A DNA stretch of 43,627 nt. Source: Spirochaetota bacterium (lineage in GTDB: Bacteria; Spirochaetota; Spirochaetia; Treponematales; UBA12059). The DNA lies in the NCBI GenBank assembly GCA_018816345.1, contig JAHIWG010000039.1, positions 1-43,627 of the forward strand. Reading direction: 5' to 3'. Every line of letters starts with the position of its first letter. Position 1 is the stretch's first letter. The notes under the pieces are model-generated. The model had not been told where the DNA came from, searched no databases, and was given only the letters and a program-made list of their open reading frames with translations. This document shows, in pieces, positions 24,300 through 34,408 of this stretch. The position numbers were made by a program, and so were the translations under genes.

Positions 24300-24671
24300 G
24301 TGGCTACCATGGCAAAGATTACCGGTTATCCGGCGTGCGCCAAGTACCTGATGGGATCGCCGTCCAAGATCCGGCCCGTCGCGGACCTCGTCCGCAACAA
24401 GCCGTATAACGAGGCGATAGCCATCCTCGAGCACATGCCCCAGAAGGGCGCCGGCCTCATCAGGAAGGTCGTCGTGTCCGCCGCCTCTAACGCGCTTAAC
24501 CAGAACCGCAAGCTGGGCGAAGACATGCTGTACGTCAAAGAGGTCCAGGTTAACGACGGTCCGCGCATGCGCCGCGTATGGTTCCGCGCTCGCGGAAGGG
24601 CCGATATGCTCGTTAAGCAGATGTGCCACATAAGCGTGGTCGTCGACGAAATCGCTAGGTCGGAGGCGTAA
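24300..24671 (+). CDS. rplV: 50S ribosomal protein uL22
   Basis: 123 aa from GTG at 24300; an ATG at 24309 (MAKITG) is an alternative start. AGGAG at 24291-24295 is rather close to the GTG and rather far from the ATG, so the start is undecided. The sequence contains [20 protein letters not shown], and the tunnel-lining hairpin is near [19 protein letters not shown]. It is translationally coupled to rpsS and followed by rpsC after 1 bp. Confidence 0.94.
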   Translation: MATMAKITGYPACAKYLMGSPSKIRPVADLVRNKPYNEAIAILEHMPQKGAGLIRKVVVSAASNALNQNRKLGEDMLYVKEVQVNDGPRMRRVWFRARGRADMLVKQMCHISVVVDEIARSEA

Positions 24672-24672
24672 C

Positions 24673-25440
24673 GTGGGCCAGAAAGTAAATCCAATCGGGC
24701 TCAGGCTCGGCATCAACAAGGATTGGAAGTCTCGCTGGTACGTAGATCCCCGCGACTACGCGAAGACCCTCCACGAGGACCTGGCCCTGCGCAAGCGCAT
24801 GTACCAGCTCCCCGAGGCGAAGAACGCCGATATCTCCGAGATAGAGATCATCAGGCATCCGCAGAAGGTGACCATCGTCATCCATACCGCGAAGCCCGGC
24901 GTGCTCATCGGCCAGAAGGGCGCGAACATAGAGCGCATCGGCCTCGAGCTCCAGAAGTACGCTTCCAAGAAGATCAATATCAAGATCAAGGAAGTTAAGA
25001 AGGTCGAGACCAACTCGCAGATCGTCGCGCAGAGCGTATGCCGCCAGCTCGAGGGCCGCGGGTCGTTCCGCAGGACCATGAAGATGGCCGTCACGACCGC
25101 GATGAAGTGCGGGGCCCAGGGCTGCAAGGTCCGCATGTCGGGCCGCCTCGGCGGCGCCGACATGAGCCGCACCGAGGAGTACAAGGAAGGCCGCGTGCCG
25201 CTCCATACCCTCCGCGCCGACATCGACTACGGCTTCTACGAGGCCAACACGACCTACGGCAAGATAGGCGTGAAGGTGTGGATCTGCAAGAGCGACAATG
25301 CGATGATGGGCGATAAGAAGGAAGACGCCGGCCTCATGCCCGGACGACCTCGCCGGGATCACGGCGACAGGCCCGAGCGCGGCGGCGATCGAGGATCGCG
25401 CCCTGCCTTCAACCGAGGGCCGCGCGAGGCTAGGAGCTAA
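24673..25440 (+). CDS. rpsC: 30S ribosomal protein uS3
   Basis: 255 aa from a GTG start, longer than E. coli (233). The KH RNA-binding motif [17 protein letters not shown] is clear, and the C-terminal domain ends with [12 protein letters not shown]. After about residue 214 comes an Arg/Gly-rich, probably disordered tail ([20 protein letters not shown]). uS3 is part of the mRNA entry channel and its helicase site. Confidence 0.97.
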   Translation: MGQKVNPIGLRLGINKDWKSRWYVDPRDYAKTLHEDLALRKRMYQLPEAKNADISEIEIIRHPQKVTIVIHTAKPGVLIGQKGANIERIGLELQKYASKKINIKIKEVKKVETNSQIVAQSVCRQLEGRGSFRRTMKMAVTTAMKCGAQGCKVRMSGRLGGADMSRTEEYKEGRVPLHTLRADIDYGFYEANTTYGKIGVKVWICKSDNAMMGDKKEDAGLMPGRPRRDHGDRPERGGDRGSRPAFNRGPREARS

Positions 25441-25442
25441 AG

Positions 25443-25865
25443 ATGCTTTCACCTAAGAGAGTCAAGCACCGCAAGGTGCAGCGCGGCAGGGTAAAGGGCA
25501 ACGCCACCGCCGGCAACGAGGTATCGTTCGGCGAGTTCGGCCTCGTCTGCCAGGAGCCGATGTGGATCACCAACCGCCAGCTCGAGGCCGCGCGCGTCGC
25601 CCTGAACAGGTCGATCAAGCGCGGAGGCAAGCTGTGGATCCGCGTGTTCCCGGACAAGCCGTTCTGTAAGAAGCCGCTCGAGGTCCGCATGGGCAAGGGC
25701 AAGGGCGGGCCTGAGTATTGGGTCGCGGTCGTTAAGCCCGGAACCGTCATGTTCGAGCTCGCGGGAGTGCCTCGCGACGCCGCCGCCGAGGCCATGCGCC
25801 TCGCCGGCAGCAAGCTTCCGATCAAGACGAAGTTCGTCGTCCGCGCCGACATGGAGATGGAGTGA
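25443..25865 (+). CDS. rplP: 50S ribosomal protein uL16
   Basis: 140 aa, starting [19 protein letters not shown], the family N-terminus. The segment [20 protein letters not shown] precedes [13 protein letters not shown]. uL16 contacts A-site tRNA and is a late assembly protein. It is 2 bp after rpsC and 4 bp before rpmC, so probably translationally coupled. Confidence 0.97.
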   Translation: MLSPKRVKHRKVQRGRVKGNATAGNEVSFGEFGLVCQEPMWITNRQLEAARVALNRSIKRGGKLWIRVFPDKPFCKKPLEVRMGKGKGGPEYWVAVVKPGTVMFELAGVPRDAAAEAMRLAGSKLPIKTKFVVRADMEME

Positions 25866-25869
25866 GCGC

Positions 25870-26085
25870 ATGAAGAACTCGTTTAAGGAGCTTAAGCTCG
25901 AGGAGCTCGTGGCGAAGCGCGAGGAGCTCAGGAAGAAGTATTTCGACCTGCGTTTCCAGATGGTCATCGGCCACGTGGAGAACCCGCTGCAGAAGCGGAC
26001 GATACGAAGGCAGATCGCCAGGCTCAACACGCTAATCAGCGAGCGCGAGCGCGGCGTCAGCGCCGTCGCGAGCGTCAAGGCCTAA
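25870..26085 (+). CDS. rpmC: 50S ribosomal protein uL29
   Basis: 71 aa, two helices ([20 protein letters not shown], then [17 protein letters not shown]). uL29 binds next to uL23 at the tunnel exit. A short tail ([10 protein letters not shown]) extends past the usual end. Standard order between rplP and rpsQ. Confidence 0.95.
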   Translation: MKNSFKELKLEELVAKREELRKKYFDLRFQMVIGHVENPLQKRTIRRQIARLNTLISERERGVSAVASVKA

Positions 26086-26099
26086 CGGAGGGCGGGATC

Positions 26100-26363
26100 A
26101 TGGAAGCTAAGGTCAGGAAAGAGAAGCAGGTCCTGCAGGGCATCGTAGTGAGCGACAAGATGGAGAAGACCATCGTCGTCGAGATCATGATGCGCAAGCT
26201 GCACCCTCTCTATAAGAAGTACTTAACCAGGAGCAAGAAGGTTAAGGCCCACGACGAGACGAACGACGCCAAGACGGGCGATACCGTCCGCGTCGTAGAG
26301 TGCAGGCCGCTGTCGCGCGATAAGCGCTGGCGCCTCGCCGAAATCGTCGAGCGCGCGAAGTAA
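26100..26363 (+). CDS. rpsQ: 30S ribosomal protein uS17
   Basis: 87 aa. OB-fold protein with the family segments [18 protein letters not shown] and [20 protein letters not shown]. It binds 16S rRNA early in assembly. Preceded by a GGAGG ribosome binding site; gaps are 14 bp before and 18 bp after. Confidence 0.97.
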   Translation: MEAKVRKEKQVLQGIVVSDKMEKTIVVEIMMRKLHPLYKKYLTRSKKVKAHDETNDAKTGDTVRVVECRPLSRDKRWRLAEIVERAK

Positions 26364-26381
26364 GAGTCGGAGAGGACCGGT

Positions 26382-26750
26382 ATGATACAGGTTGAATCCA
26401 AGCTGAACGTCGCGGACAACTCGGGCGCCAAGACGGTGCAATGCATCAAGGTGCTCGGCGGGTCGAAGCGCCGCTACGCTAGCATCGGCGATATTATCGT
26501 GGTGGCCGTCAAGGCGACCCTGCCTAATTCCGCCATCAAGAAGGGAACCGTAGAGAAGGCCGTCGTGGTCCGGGTACACAAAGAGTACCGCAGGCCCGAC
26601 GGAACCTACATTCGGTTCGACGACAACGCCTGCGTCATCATTGACGCGAACAAGAACCCGAAGGGTAAGCGAATCTTCGGTCCGGTCGCGAGGGAACTCC
26701 GCGACAAGGACTACATGAAGATCGTATCGCTCGCCCCCGAGGTCCTCTAA
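26382..26750 (+). CDS. rplN: 50S ribosomal protein uL14
   Basis: 122 aa, beginning [20 protein letters not shown], which is nearly invariant in bacteria. [20 protein letters not shown] is the usual C-terminus. uL14 forms part of the bridge to the 30S subunit and binds the silencing factor RsfS. It is 18 bp after rpsQ. Confidence 0.98.
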   Translation: MIQVESKLNVADNSGAKTVQCIKVLGGSKRRYASIGDIIVVAVKATLPNSAIKKGTVEKAVVVRVHKEYRRPDGTYIRFDDNACVIIDANKNPKGKRIFGPVARELRDKDYMKIVSLAPEVL

Positions 26751-26760
26751 GGAGCGGGCG

Positions 26761-27084
26761 ATGACAGAAGCGAACGTCAAGACGAAGCTGAAGAAGGAAG
26801 ATCTCGTGCAGGTCATCTCCGGCAAGGAGAAGGGCAAGCAGGGAAAGATCGTACGGATAGAACGGGATAAGGGTCGGGCGATCGTCCAGGGCGTCAACAT
26901 GGTCAAGAAGGCCATGAAGAAGAAGTCCCAGAACGACCGCGGCGGGATCATAGAGATAGAGGCGCCCGTGCGGCTCTGCAACATGATGATCGTCTGCAAG
27001 AAGTGCGGTCCGACCCGCCTCGGCTATAAGCTAGAGGGCGACGCCAAGAAGCGCGTCTGCCGCAAGTGCGGGGAGGCGCTCTGA
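26761..27084 (+). CDS. rplX: 50S ribosomal protein uL24
   Basis: 107 aa. The KOW motif lies near the N-terminus ([20 protein letters not shown]). The C-terminus has two Cys pairs, CKKC (79-82) and CRKC (100-103), with C73 nearby, so this is a zinc-binding form. uL24 starts 50S assembly. Its TGA overlaps the rplE ATG by one base. Confidence 0.96.
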   Translation: MTEANVKTKLKKEDLVQVISGKEKGKQGKIVRIERDKGRAIVQGVNMVKKAMKKKSQNDRGGIIEIEAPVRLCNMMIVCKKCGPTRLGYKLEGDAKKRVCRKCGEAL

Positions 27085-27650
27085 TGGCCGAGAAGCAGAA
27101 GAACGCGTACGTTCCGAGGCTCAAGAAGATCTACGCCGACAAGATAGCTCCGGAACTCAAGGGCGAGTTCGGCTACGAGTCGACGATGCAGATCCCGAAG
27201 CTCGTCAAGGTCATCGTATCGATGGGCGTCGGCGAGGCCAAGGAAAACAAGAAGATCCTCGACGCCGCCGTAGAGGACGTAGGGATCATCACCGGCCAGA
27301 AGGCCGTAAAGACGAAGTCCAGGAAGTCGATAGCCACGTTCAAGATCCGCGAGGGTCAGGAGATCGGCTGTCGGGTGACGCTTCGCGGGGCCCATATGTG
27401 GGAATTCCTCGACAGGCTCCTTAACGTCGCGCTGCCGCGCGTTAAGGACTTCAGGGGGACGAATCCGAACGCCTTCGACGGGCACGGAAACTACTCAATG
27501 GGTCTCACGGAGCAGATCATCTTCCCGGAGATCGACTATGATAAGATCGAGAAGGTGATGGGCATGAACGTGGCCATCGTTACGAGCGCTCGGACCGACA
27601 AGGAAGCCAAAAGCCTCCTTGCCAAGCTGGGCATGCCGTTCAGGAAGTAG
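27084..27650 (+). CDS. rplE: 50S ribosomal protein uL5
   Basis: 188 aa, starting inside the rplX stop (TGATG), which implies translational coupling. Family segments: [36 protein letters not shown] and [20 protein letters not shown]. uL5 holds 5S rRNA on the central protuberance. The Shine-Dalgarno (GGGGAGG) lies in the rplX coding end; an in-frame GTG-type start at 27066 is not needed. Confidence 0.97.
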   Translation: MAEKQKNAYVPRLKKIYADKIAPELKGEFGYESTMQIPKLVKVIVSMGVGEAKENKKILDAAVEDVGIITGQKAVKTKSRKSIATFKIREGQEIGCRVTLRGAHMWEFLDRLLNVALPRVKDFRGTNPNAFDGHGNYSMGLTEQIIFPEIDYDKIEKVMGMNVAIVTSARTDKEAKSLLAKLGMPFRK

Positions 27651-27662
27651 GAGAGGATTCTA

Positions 27663-27848
27663 ATGGCCAGGAAAGCTATGATACTGAAGGCGCTCGCAAA
27701 GCCGAAGTACATGACCAGGCACGTTAACCGCTGTAAGATCTGCGGTCGGCCCCGGGGGTATCTCCGGAAGTTCGACATGTGCCGTATTTGCTTCCGGAAG
27801 CTCGCGAGCGAGGGCCTCATTCCGGGCGTAACCAAATCGAGCTGGTAG
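27663..27848 (+). CDS. rpsZ: 30S ribosomal protein uS14, zinc-binding type
   Basis: 61 aa, the length of the zinc-type uS14. Four cysteines (C24, C27, C40, C43) form CKIC and CRIC pairs. The C-terminus [11 protein letters not shown] matches the family. Only the zinc-containing form is present at this locus. Confidence 0.97.
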   Translation: MARKAMILKALAKPKYMTRHVNRCKICGRPRGYLRKFDMCRICFRKLASEGLIPGVTKSSW

Positions 27849-27858
27849 GAGGACTGGA

Positions 27859-28257
27859 ATGAGCGTTTCCGATCCCATCTCCGATATGCTGACCAAGGTC
27901 CGCAACGCGAGCATGGCTCGCCACGAGAAGGTAGATATCCCAACCTCGCGGCTCAAGCTCGAGATCGTCAAGATTCTCAAGACCGAGGGCTTCATCAAGA
28001 ACTTCAAGAAGCTCGTTCAGGAGAATCAGAATTTCATTCGTATCTTCCTCAAGTACGACGAGGAGAACGAGCCGATCCTTCACGGAATCGAGAAGGTCTC
28101 GAAGCCTGGACGAAGGGTTTATACCGGCTACAAGGGCCTGCCGCGCGTGCATAACGGCTACGGCACCCTTATCGTCTCGACCTCCGAGGGCGTGACCACC
28201 GGCAAGAAGGCCGCCGAGAAGAAGGTCGGCGGCGAACTCATCTGCACCGTTTGGTAA
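27859..28257 (+). CDS. rpsH: 30S ribosomal protein uS8
   Basis: 132 aa. Begins [20 protein letters not shown] and ends with the conserved loop [20 protein letters not shown] then ELICTVW. uS8 binds the 16S central domain and in E. coli represses the spc operon by binding near the rplE start. It is 10 bp after rpsZ. Confidence 0.97.
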   Translation: MSVSDPISDMLTKVRNASMARHEKVDIPTSRLKLEIVKILKTEGFIKNFKKLVQENQNFIRIFLKYDEENEPILHGIEKVSKPGRRVYTGYKGLPRVHNGYGTLIVSTSEGVTTGKKAAEKKVGGELICTVW

Positions 28258-28272
28258 TAGAGGGGAACCGCC

Positions 28273-28818
28273 ATGTCGAGGATAGGCTATAAGCCGATAA
28301 CGGTACCGAAGGGCGTGAAGATCGCCGTACAGGGAAACAAGGTCAACGTGGAAGGCCCGAAGGGCAAGCTCTCCGAAGAGCTCGCCACGTCTCTCGTCAC
28401 CATCGCCGTAGCGGGCGAGGAGGTCAACGTAGACCGGGCCAACGACGAGAAGCAGACGAAGGCTTTCCACGGCCTGTACCGCAATCTGATCAATAATATG
28501 GTTGTCGGCGTCACCGAGGGCTTCAAGAAGACCCTCGTCATCAACGGCGTCGGCTTCAAGGCCGAGGTCCAGGGCAAGCTCCTGGTGCTCAGCCTCGGAT
28601 TCTCGAGCGACGTGTACGTCGGCATCCCCGAGGGGCTCGCCGTGACCGTGGAGGCGAACAACCAGAAGGTCGTCGTCGCGGGCATAGACAAGCAGCTCGT
28701 AGGGCAGTTCGCGAGCGAGATTCGCGGGCTACGCAAGCCCGAGCCGTACAAGGGCAAGGGAATTCGCTACGAGACCGAGACCATCCGCAAGAAGGTCGGC
28801 AAGACCGGCGTGAAGTAG
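28273..28818 (+). CDS. rplF: 50S ribosomal protein uL6
   Basis: 181 aa. Two similar alpha/beta domains; the N-terminus is SRIGYKPITVPKGVKI and the C-terminal signature is RKPEPYKGKGIRYETETIRK. uL6 supports the sarcin-ricin loop and factor-binding site. It lies 15 bp after rpsH and 9 bp before rplR. Confidence 0.97.
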   Translation: MSRIGYKPITVPKGVKIAVQGNKVNVEGPKGKLSEELATSLVTIAVAGEEVNVDRANDEKQTKAFHGLYRNLINNMVVGVTEGFKKTLVINGVGFKAEVQGKLLVLSLGFSSDVYVGIPEGLAVTVEANNQKVVVAGIDKQLVGQFASEIRGLRKPEPYKGKGIRYETETIRKKVGKTGVK

Positions 28819-28827
28819 GGGACGTCC

Positions 28828-29193
28828 ATGAGCACGAAAGAACTTTCTGAGAAGATAAGGCGACGGGGGGCCAGGAAGGTCCACGTACGCAAGACGATAA
28901 GCGGAACCGCCGAGCGCCCGCGCCTGACGGTGTTCAAGTCTAACAAGTACCTCTATATCCAGGCGATAGACGACGAGTCGGGCGTGACGCTCGCTTCCGC
29001 CAGCACCCTGGAGAAGGCCCTCGAAGGCACGAGGCCGACCGTAGAGGGCGGCGGCAAGCTCGGCGAGCTCATGGGAGCCCGCCTCAGCGAGAAGAAGATC
29101 GGCGCCGTCCTGTTCGACAGGAACGGCTACCACTACCACGGCGTCGTCAAGGCCATCGCCGACGGAACCCGCAAGGCCGGGATCAAATTCTAG
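28828..29193 (+). CDS. rplR: 50S ribosomal protein uL18
   Basis: 121 aa. The basic N-terminus ([20 protein letters not shown]) binds 5S rRNA; the core has [19 protein letters not shown] and ends [20 protein letters not shown]. It forms the central protuberance with uL5 and 5S rRNA. Confidence 0.97.
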   Translation: MSTKELSEKIRRRGARKVHVRKTISGTAERPRLTVFKSNKYLYIQAIDDESGVTLASASTLEKALEGTRPTVEGGGKLGELMGARLSEKKIGAVLFDRNGYHYHGVVKAIADGTRKAGIKF

Positions 29194-29202
29194 GGGGAAC
29201 TC

Positions 29203-29712
29203 GTGGATAGGAGAGACAGGGACGACAGGTCCCGCGATATCTACGTCGAGAAGCTCGTAAAGCTGAACCGCACAGCCAAGGTCGCAAAGGGCGGTCGCAG
29301 GTTCTCGTTCTCGGCCCTGACCGTCGTCGGAGACCGGAGCGGGAACGTCGGGTACGGCTTCGGCAAGGCGAAAGACGTCACCGAGGCGATCCGAAAGAGC
29401 ATCGACAAGGCCAAGAGGAGCATGGTGAAGCTGCCCGTCAAGAACGGCACCATACCTCACGACATCGTGGGCGAGTACAAGGCCTCGCGCGTCATCATGA
29501 AGCCCGCCTGCCCCGGTTCCGGTATCATAGCCGGCGGAGCGGTCAGGGCGATCATGGAAGCCGGCGGCATCACCGACATCCAGGCGAAGAGCATCGGAAG
29601 CCGCTCGTCGATTAACGTGATCCGCGCCACCTTCAACGGTCTCGAGTGCATTCTCGACGCCCGCGCCGTAGCACACAACCGTGGTAAGGCGCTCAAGGAC
29701 ATGTGGGGTTAA
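29203..29712 (+). CDS. rpsE: 30S ribosomal protein uS5
   Basis: 169 aa from a GTG start. A charged N-terminus ([16 protein letters not shown]) precedes the double-stranded-RNA-binding-like domain with [20 protein letters not shown] and the loop around [14 protein letters not shown]. The C-terminal domain includes [17 protein letters not shown]. It lies at the mRNA entry channel and affects accuracy. rpmD follows after 2 bp. Confidence 0.97.
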   Translation: MDRRDRDDRSRDIYVEKLVKLNRTAKVAKGGRRFSFSALTVVGDRSGNVGYGFGKAKDVTEAIRKSIDKAKRSMVKLPVKNGTIPHDIVGEYKASRVIMKPACPGSGIIAGGAVRAIMEAGGITDIQAKSIGSRSSINVIRATFNGLECILDARAVAHNRGKALKDMWG

Positions 29713-29714
29713 TC

Positions 29715-29921
29715 ATGGCCGAAATGATAGAGATCAGGCTGGTAAAGAGCCTCATCGGGCACAAGCCGGAGCAGCGCGCCACGGTGCGCTCGCTAGGGCT
29801 GCGTAAAATAAGCTCGTGCACGGTCAAGGAGGCTACTCCCTCCATACTGGGCATGGTCCACGCGGTTAAGCACCTCGTGGAGGTTAGGCCCTACGCCCCG
29901 GGCCAGGAGCAGAAGAAATGA
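29715..29921 (+). CDS. rpmD: 50S ribosomal protein uL30
   Basis: 68 aa. [20 protein letters not shown] and the segment [20 protein letters not shown] fit uL30, which is absent from some bacteria. The start chosen is the ATG at 29715, which is past the rpsE stop; an ATG at 29703 would overlap rpsE. Its last four bases overlap the start of rplO (ATGA). Confidence 0.95.
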   Translation: MAEMIEIRLVKSLIGHKPEQRATVRSLGLRKISSCTVKEATPSILGMVHAVKHLVEVRPYAPGQEQKK

Positions 29922-30364
29922 GCGACTTCAACCTACATCCGCCCGTAGGGGCTACGCACCGGAAGAAGATCGTAGGCCGCGGCCAGGGTTCCGGGCTCGG
30001 AACCACGGCGGGCAAGGGAAACAAGGGCCAGCAATCGCGCTCGGGCGGCAAGACCTACCCGGGCTTCGAGGGCGGCCAGATGCCCCTCTACAGGCGGCTG
30101 GCTCACCGGGGGTTCAATAACAAGAACTTCCGCGTCGATTTCCAGATCGTCAACCTCAACGACGTCGATAGCCGCTTCGAGGCGGGAGAGATCGTCGACG
30201 GGGTTTCGCTGGTCATCAAGGGTCTCGTCCGCAAGGCGGAGAAGCCAGTCAAGATTCTCGGCAACGGCGCGCTGTCAAAGGCGCTCACCTTCGTCGTGGA
30301 TAAGGTATCCGCCTCCGCTAAGGCCAAGATCGAGGCGGCCGGCGGCAAGGTCGAGACGCCCTGA
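29918..30364 (+). CDS. rplO: 50S ribosomal protein uL15
   Basis: 148 aa. The long N-terminal extension rich in Gly and Arg is typical ([20 protein letters not shown]), followed by [20 protein letters not shown]. It begins inside the rpmD stop, implying coupling. uL15 is a late 50S assembly protein. It lies 36 bp before secY. Confidence 0.97.
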   Translation: MSDFNLHPPVGATHRKKIVGRGQGSGLGTTAGKGNKGQQSRSGGKTYPGFEGGQMPLYRRLAHRGFNNKNFRVDFQIVNLNDVDSRFEAGEIVDGVSLVIKGLVRKAEKPVKILGNGALSKALTFVVDKVSASAKAKIEAAGGKVETP

Positions 30365-30400
30365 AAAGGGCCGTCGCGATAAGAAAGAAGGTAGCGGTCT

Positions 30401-31729
30401 ATGGCTGGTAACGCGTTGACGGACGTGTTCCGTATAAAGGAACTGCGGGAACGCATTCTCTATACCCTCACCTGGCTCGTCGTGTTCAGGATCGGGGCCT
30501 TCCTCCCGATCCCCGGAATCAACGCCGGCGCGCTGAAGAGTTATTTCGCCTCGGTGAGCTCCCAGGGCGGGATCACCGATTACCTCGATTTCTTCGCGGG
30601 CGGCGCGTTCAAGAACTTCTCCGTCTTCATGCTCGGCGTGATGCCGTACATCTCGACGCAGATCATAATGCAGCTGCTGCTCGTCGTCTTCCCCAGCCTT
30701 AAGAAACTGGCCGAGGAAGAGGGCGGACGTAAGAAGATCGCCCTGTACACGAGGCTCGGAGCCATCCTGGTCGCGGTCCTTCAGTCGTTCGCGCTCGTCG
30801 CCTACGCCAAGACCATAGCCAAGACTAATCCCGACGTGCTCATGATAAGCCCGCAGGCGTATACGATACTCGCGATGGCGACCGTGACCACGGGAACGAT
30901 GTTCCTCGTATGGATAGGCGAGCAGATCACCAAGCGCGGCATCGGAAACGGCATCTCGCTCATCATCTTCTCGGGGATCGTGGCGAGGCTGCCGAACGCG
31001 CTGTACGCGCTGATCCAGAAGATGCTGTCCGGCGAGATCAACGCCGTCGTGACCATCTTCGTGCTTCTGCTCTTCGTGTCGGTCGTGGTACTCGTGATAT
31101 TCGAGCAGCAGGGTCAGAGGAAGATACCCGTCAATTACGCCAAGCGCGTGGTCGGCAGGAAAATGTACGGCGCGCAGAACACGTATATCCCGTTCAAGAT
31201 CAACCCCTCGGGAGTAATCCCCGTGATCTTCGCGTCCAGCCTCCTGACATTCCCCCTGCAGATCGCCCAGAGCCTGGGCGGCGGAGCCAAGTGGCTACGC
31301 GATTTCGCGTACTTCCTGCGCCCCGAGGGCTGGTGGTACAATATCTTCTACGTTCTGTTCATCGTCTTCTTCGCGTACTTCTACACGCAGGTGTCGCTGA
31401 ACCCGCAGGAGATCAGCAAGAATATCCGCGAGAACGGCGGCTCGATACCGGGCATCCGTTCCGAGAAGATGGAAGAGTACCTGTCGAAGATCCTCAACAG
31501 GATCGTGCTGCCTGGCGCCCTGTACCTAGCGCTTATCGCCCTGATACCGACGATAGTGCAGCGGATATTCAATTTCCCGAGCGAGCTCGCCTACCTGTTA
31601 GGCGGTACCTCGCTCCTCATTCTCGTCGGCGTCGATTTGGATACGATGTCGCAGGTAGAGGCCCAGCTTAAGATGCACCATCACGACGGCCTCACGAAGC
31701 GCGGGCACATCAAGTCGCGCAACCTGTAG
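30401..31729 (+). CDS. secY: Preprotein translocase channel SecY
   Basis: 442 aa with ten predicted helices, the pore of the Sec translocon. The N-terminus FRIKELRERILYTLTWLVVF and plug region (FFAGGAFKNFSVFMLGVMPY) are clear. The cytoplasmic loop GQRKIPVNYAKRVVGRKMYG and the loop QEISKNIRENGGSIPGIR that contacts SecA and the ribosome are conserved. It pairs with SecE at 3430. adk, map and infA, which follow secY in many bacteria, are absent; rpmJ comes next. Confidence 0.98.
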   Translation: MAGNALTDVFRIKELRERILYTLTWLVVFRIGAFLPIPGINAGALKSYFASVSSQGGITDYLDFFAGGAFKNFSVFMLGVMPYISTQIIMQLLLVVFPSLKKLAEEEGGRKKIALYTRLGAILVAVLQSFALVAYAKTIAKTNPDVLMISPQAYTILAMATVTTGTMFLVWIGEQITKRGIGNGISLIIFSGIVARLPNALYALIQKMLSGEINAVVTIFVLLLFVSVVVLVIFEQQGQRKIPVNYAKRVVGRKMYGAQNTYIPFKINPSGVIPVIFASSLLTFPLQIAQSLGGGAKWLRDFAYFLRPEGWWYNIFYVLFIVFFAYFYTQVSLNPQEISKNIRENGGSIPGIRSEKMEEYLSKILNRIVLPGALYLALIALIPTIVQRIFNFPSELAYLLGGTSLLILVGVDLDTMSQVEAQLKMHHHDGLTKRGHIKSRNL

Positions 31730-31795
31730 CATGGTAGACGAGGGCGGCCACGGCGTGGTACAAAACTTTTTCGATAGCTTACGGAGGAATCGGCG

Positions 31796-31912
31796 ATGAA
31801 GGTCAGGACCAGCGTTAAGCGCATGTGCGATAAATGCAAGGTTATCAAGCGGAACGGAATAGTCCGCATTATCTGCGAGAGCAATCCCAAGCACAAGCAG
31901 AAGCAGGGATGA
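31796..31912 (+). CDS. rpmJ: 50S ribosomal protein bL36
   Basis: 38 aa, the exact family length. Sequence [20 protein letters not shown] carries the zinc ligands C11 and C14, with C27 and H33 completing the site. The start follows CGGAGGAATCGGCG. It is short but fully supported by position, ribosome binding site and sequence. Confidence 0.97.
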   Translation: MKVRTSVKRMCDKCKVIKRNGIVRIICESNPKHKQKQG

Positions 31913-31926
31913 GGAGGTAGGCCCCT

Positions 31927-32295
31927 ATGGCACGTATAGCGGGAGTCGACCTCCCCAATAAGCACGTCGAGATCTCTCTAACGTACATCTACGGAATCGG
32001 AAGGACGAGCGCCCGCAAGATCTGCGAGGCCGTCAAGATCGACCCGTACCGGAATATCAACGATCTCTCGAACGAGGAGATCAACGAGCTCCGGAAGCTC
32101 ATAGAGAACGATTACAAGGTCGAGGGTCGTCTCCGCTCGGAGACCTCTCTCAACATCAAGAGGCTCATGGATATCGGCTGTTACCGGGGCCTCAGGCACC
32201 GGAGAGGCCTGCCCGTTCGAGGCCAGCGCACGCGGACGAACGCGCGCACGCGCAAGGGTAAGAAGAAGACCGTGGCCAATAAGAAGAAGGCCTAA
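31927..32295 (+). CDS. rpsM: 30S ribosomal protein uS13
   Basis: 122 aa. [20 protein letters not shown] and the helix-hairpin region [14 protein letters not shown] are diagnostic, as is the basic tail [18 protein letters not shown]. uS13 forms bridges to the 50S subunit and contacts P-site tRNA. The start follows GAGGAGG. Confidence 0.97.
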   Translation: MARIAGVDLPNKHVEISLTYIYGIGRTSARKICEAVKIDPYRNINDLSNEEINELRKLIENDYKVEGRLRSETSLNIKRLMDIGCYRGLRHRRGLPVRGQRTRTNARTRKGKKKTVANKKKA

Positions 32296-32309
32296 GGAGG
32301 GTAGGGCTC

Positions 32310-32690
32310 GTGGCTCAGACCAAGAAACGAAAAGAGAAGAAGAGCGTATACGAGGGTAACGTCTATATTCAGGCGACCTTCAACAATACCATCATTACCG
32401 TAACCGACCTTAACGGTAACGCGATTTCCTGGGGATCCTCCGGTGGCCTCGGCTTCCGCGGCGCGAAGAAATCCACCCCCTTCGCTGCCCAGTCGGTCAC
32501 GGAGCAGGCGGTTTCGAAGGCGCTCAACGTGGGCCTTCGCGAGGTGCACGTGTACGTAAAGGGCCCGGGCGTCGGCCGCGAATCCGCGATCCGTCAGCTG
32601 GGCGCTCTGGGGCTCAAGATAAAGAGCATCAGCGACGTAACGCCCATTCCGCACAACGGCTGCCGCCCCCCGAAAGCGCGCAGGATGTAA
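32310..32690 (+). CDS. rpsK: 30S ribosomal protein uS11
   Basis: 126 aa from GTG. The core contains [20 protein letters not shown] and [19 protein letters not shown], and the C-terminus is [16 protein letters not shown]. It lies on the 30S platform near the mRNA exit. AAGGAGGG precedes the start. Confidence 0.97.
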   Translation: MAQTKKRKEKKSVYEGNVYIQATFNNTIITVTDLNGNAISWGSSGGLGFRGAKKSTPFAAQSVTEQAVSKALNVGLREVHVYVKGPGVGRESAIRQLGALGLKIKSISDVTPIPHNGCRPPKARRM

Positions 32691-32707
32691 GGTAGGGGGA
32701 GAAAAGA

Positions 32708-33343
32708 ATGGCACGTTACATTGGTCCTCGCTGCAGGCTATGCCGCACCGAGAACAAGAGGCTTTTTCTCAAGGGCGATAAGTGCAAGAGCGATAAGTGC
32801 CCGGTAAACCGTAAGCGGATGCCGCCTGGAAAGGATCCCAAGACCAGGCAGAAGAAGCAGTCCGAGTACGCCGTGCAGCTGCGCGAGAAGCAGAAGCTCA
32901 AGAGGTCGTACGGCCTGCTCGAGAAGCAGTTCAAGCTGACCTTCGAGAAGGCTCTCAAGATGCCCGGAAAGACCGGCGAGAACCTCTTCGCGCTGCTCGA
33001 GCGCAGGCTCGACAGCGTGGTCTTCAGGCTCCGCTTCGCGACGAGCCGCTCCCAGGCCAGGCAGGTCGTGTTGCACGGCCACGTCCTCGTCAACGGCAAG
33101 CGCGTCGATATCCCGTCGTACCAGGTCAAGCCCGGCGACGCGATAACGATCCACCAGTCGTACAAGACGAACAAGGTGCTCCTCGCCGCGCTCTCCGAGC
33201 ACGAGAAGAGCGGGGTCATGCCCTGGCTATCGCTCGACGTGGATAAGCTGGAAGGTAAATTCAACCTGATCCCGCAGCGCCAGGACATAGTCGACATGGC
33301 CGATATCCGCGAACAGCTCGTGGTAGAGCTCTATTCGAAGTAA
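32708..33343 (+). CDS. rpsD: 30S ribosomal protein uS4, zinc-binding type
   Basis: 211 aa. The N-terminus holds four cysteines (C9, C12, C26, C31), the zinc-binding form. The S4 RNA-binding domain is near RRLDSVVFRLRFATSRSQAR and VLVNGKRVDIPSYQVKPGD. uS4 starts 30S assembly and represses the alpha operon in E. coli. It is 9 bp before rpoA. Confidence 0.97.
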   Translation: MARYIGPRCRLCRTENKRLFLKGDKCKSDKCPVNRKRMPPGKDPKTRQKKQSEYAVQLREKQKLKRSYGLLEKQFKLTFEKALKMPGKTGENLFALLERRLDSVVFRLRFATSRSQARQVVLHGHVLVNGKRVDIPSYQVKPGDAITIHQSYKTNKVLLAALSEHEKSGVMPWLSLDVDKLEGKFNLIPQRQDIVDMADIREQLVVELYSK

Positions 33344-33352
33344 GGAGTGGAC

Positions 33353-34408
33353 ATGGCGCGAAAGAACCTGCTCAAGGGATTCAAGAGGCCGAAAGGCATC
33401 ACGTACGAGCAGAGCGAGAGCTCTACCGATTACGGAAAGTTCATAGCATATCCCTTCGAGCCCGGGTACGGTACCACTATCGGCAACACCCTGCGCCGTA
33501 TACTCCTCTCGTCGATACAGGGCTACGCCATAAGCGCCGTGCGCATCACCAGGCACGACGCGGACGGCGCCCAGCACGTGGTATCATCCGAATTCGAGAC
33601 TATACCCGGCGTTTCCGAGGATACTATTGAGCTGCTCAACAACCTGAAGCAGCTCAGGCTCCAGCTCCCCGATGACGAGGAGCAGGCGACGTTCCTGTAC
33701 GAGTTCTCCGGCCCGGCCGACGTCAAGGGCTCCGACCTGATGAAGGATAAGGCCCTCAAGGTCTTCAATCCCAATACTCATCTCATGAGCATGATGGAAG
33801 GCGTGAGGCTGGACGTAGAGCTGCAGATAGACCTCGGCAGGGGCTACGTGCCCAGCGAGGTGAACGAGAAGTATATCGAGGTCGTAGGTACCATCCCGAT
33901 GGACGCCATCTTCTCGCCGGTCAGCAAGGCGCGCTACTCGGTGGAGCCGACCCGCGTCGGCCACCGCTCCGACTACGACAAGCTCATCCTCGAGATCTGG
34001 ACCGACGGGACGCTGAGGCCCGAGGACGCGCTCGCCGAGGCCGCTAAGATCGCCAAGGACCATTTCTCCATATTCGTCAACTTCGACGAGGGGGAACCGG
34101 GCATGGACGAGGAGAGCGACGAGCTTGACGAGCGGATAAAGGCCATACTCGCCACGCCCGTCGAGGAGCTGGAGCTCTCGGTGCGGTCCTCTAATTGCCT
34201 GAAGAACGCCAATATCAAGACGATAGGCGACCTGACTCGCAAGACCGAGGACGATATCGCCAAGACGAGGAACTTCGGTAAGAAGTCCTTGCAGGAGATC
34301 AAGGACCGCCTCAAGGAATGGAACCTGGGCCTCGGCATGACCGACTACGCCGAGCTCAGGGATCACTTGAAGCTGGAGAAGCAGAAGGAAGACATCCATG
34401 AACCATAA
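33353..34408 (+). CDS. rpoA: RNA polymerase alpha subunit
   Basis: 351 aa. The N-terminal dimerisation domain shows [20 protein letters not shown]; the C-terminal domain that binds promoter UP elements shows [20 protein letters not shown] and [15 protein letters not shown]. The ATG at 33353 is favoured because GGAG lies 5 bp upstream; the GTG at 33347 overlaps that site. Its end overlaps rplQ by 11 bp, suggesting coupled translation. Confidence 0.97.
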   Translation: MARKNLLKGFKRPKGITYEQSESSTDYGKFIAYPFEPGYGTTIGNTLRRILLSSIQGYAISAVRITRHDADGAQHVVSSEFETIPGVSEDTIELLNNLKQLRLQLPDDEEQATFLYEFSGPADVKGSDLMKDKALKVFNPNTHLMSMMEGVRLDVELQIDLGRGYVPSEVNEKYIEVVGTIPMDAIFSPVSKARYSVEPTRVGHRSDYDKLILEIWTDGTLRPEDALAEAAKIAKDHFSIFVNFDEGEPGMDEESDELDERIKAILATPVEELELSVRSSNCLKNANIKTIGDLTRKTEDDIAKTRNFGKKSLQEIKDRLKEWNLGLGMTDYAELRDHLKLEKQKEDIHEP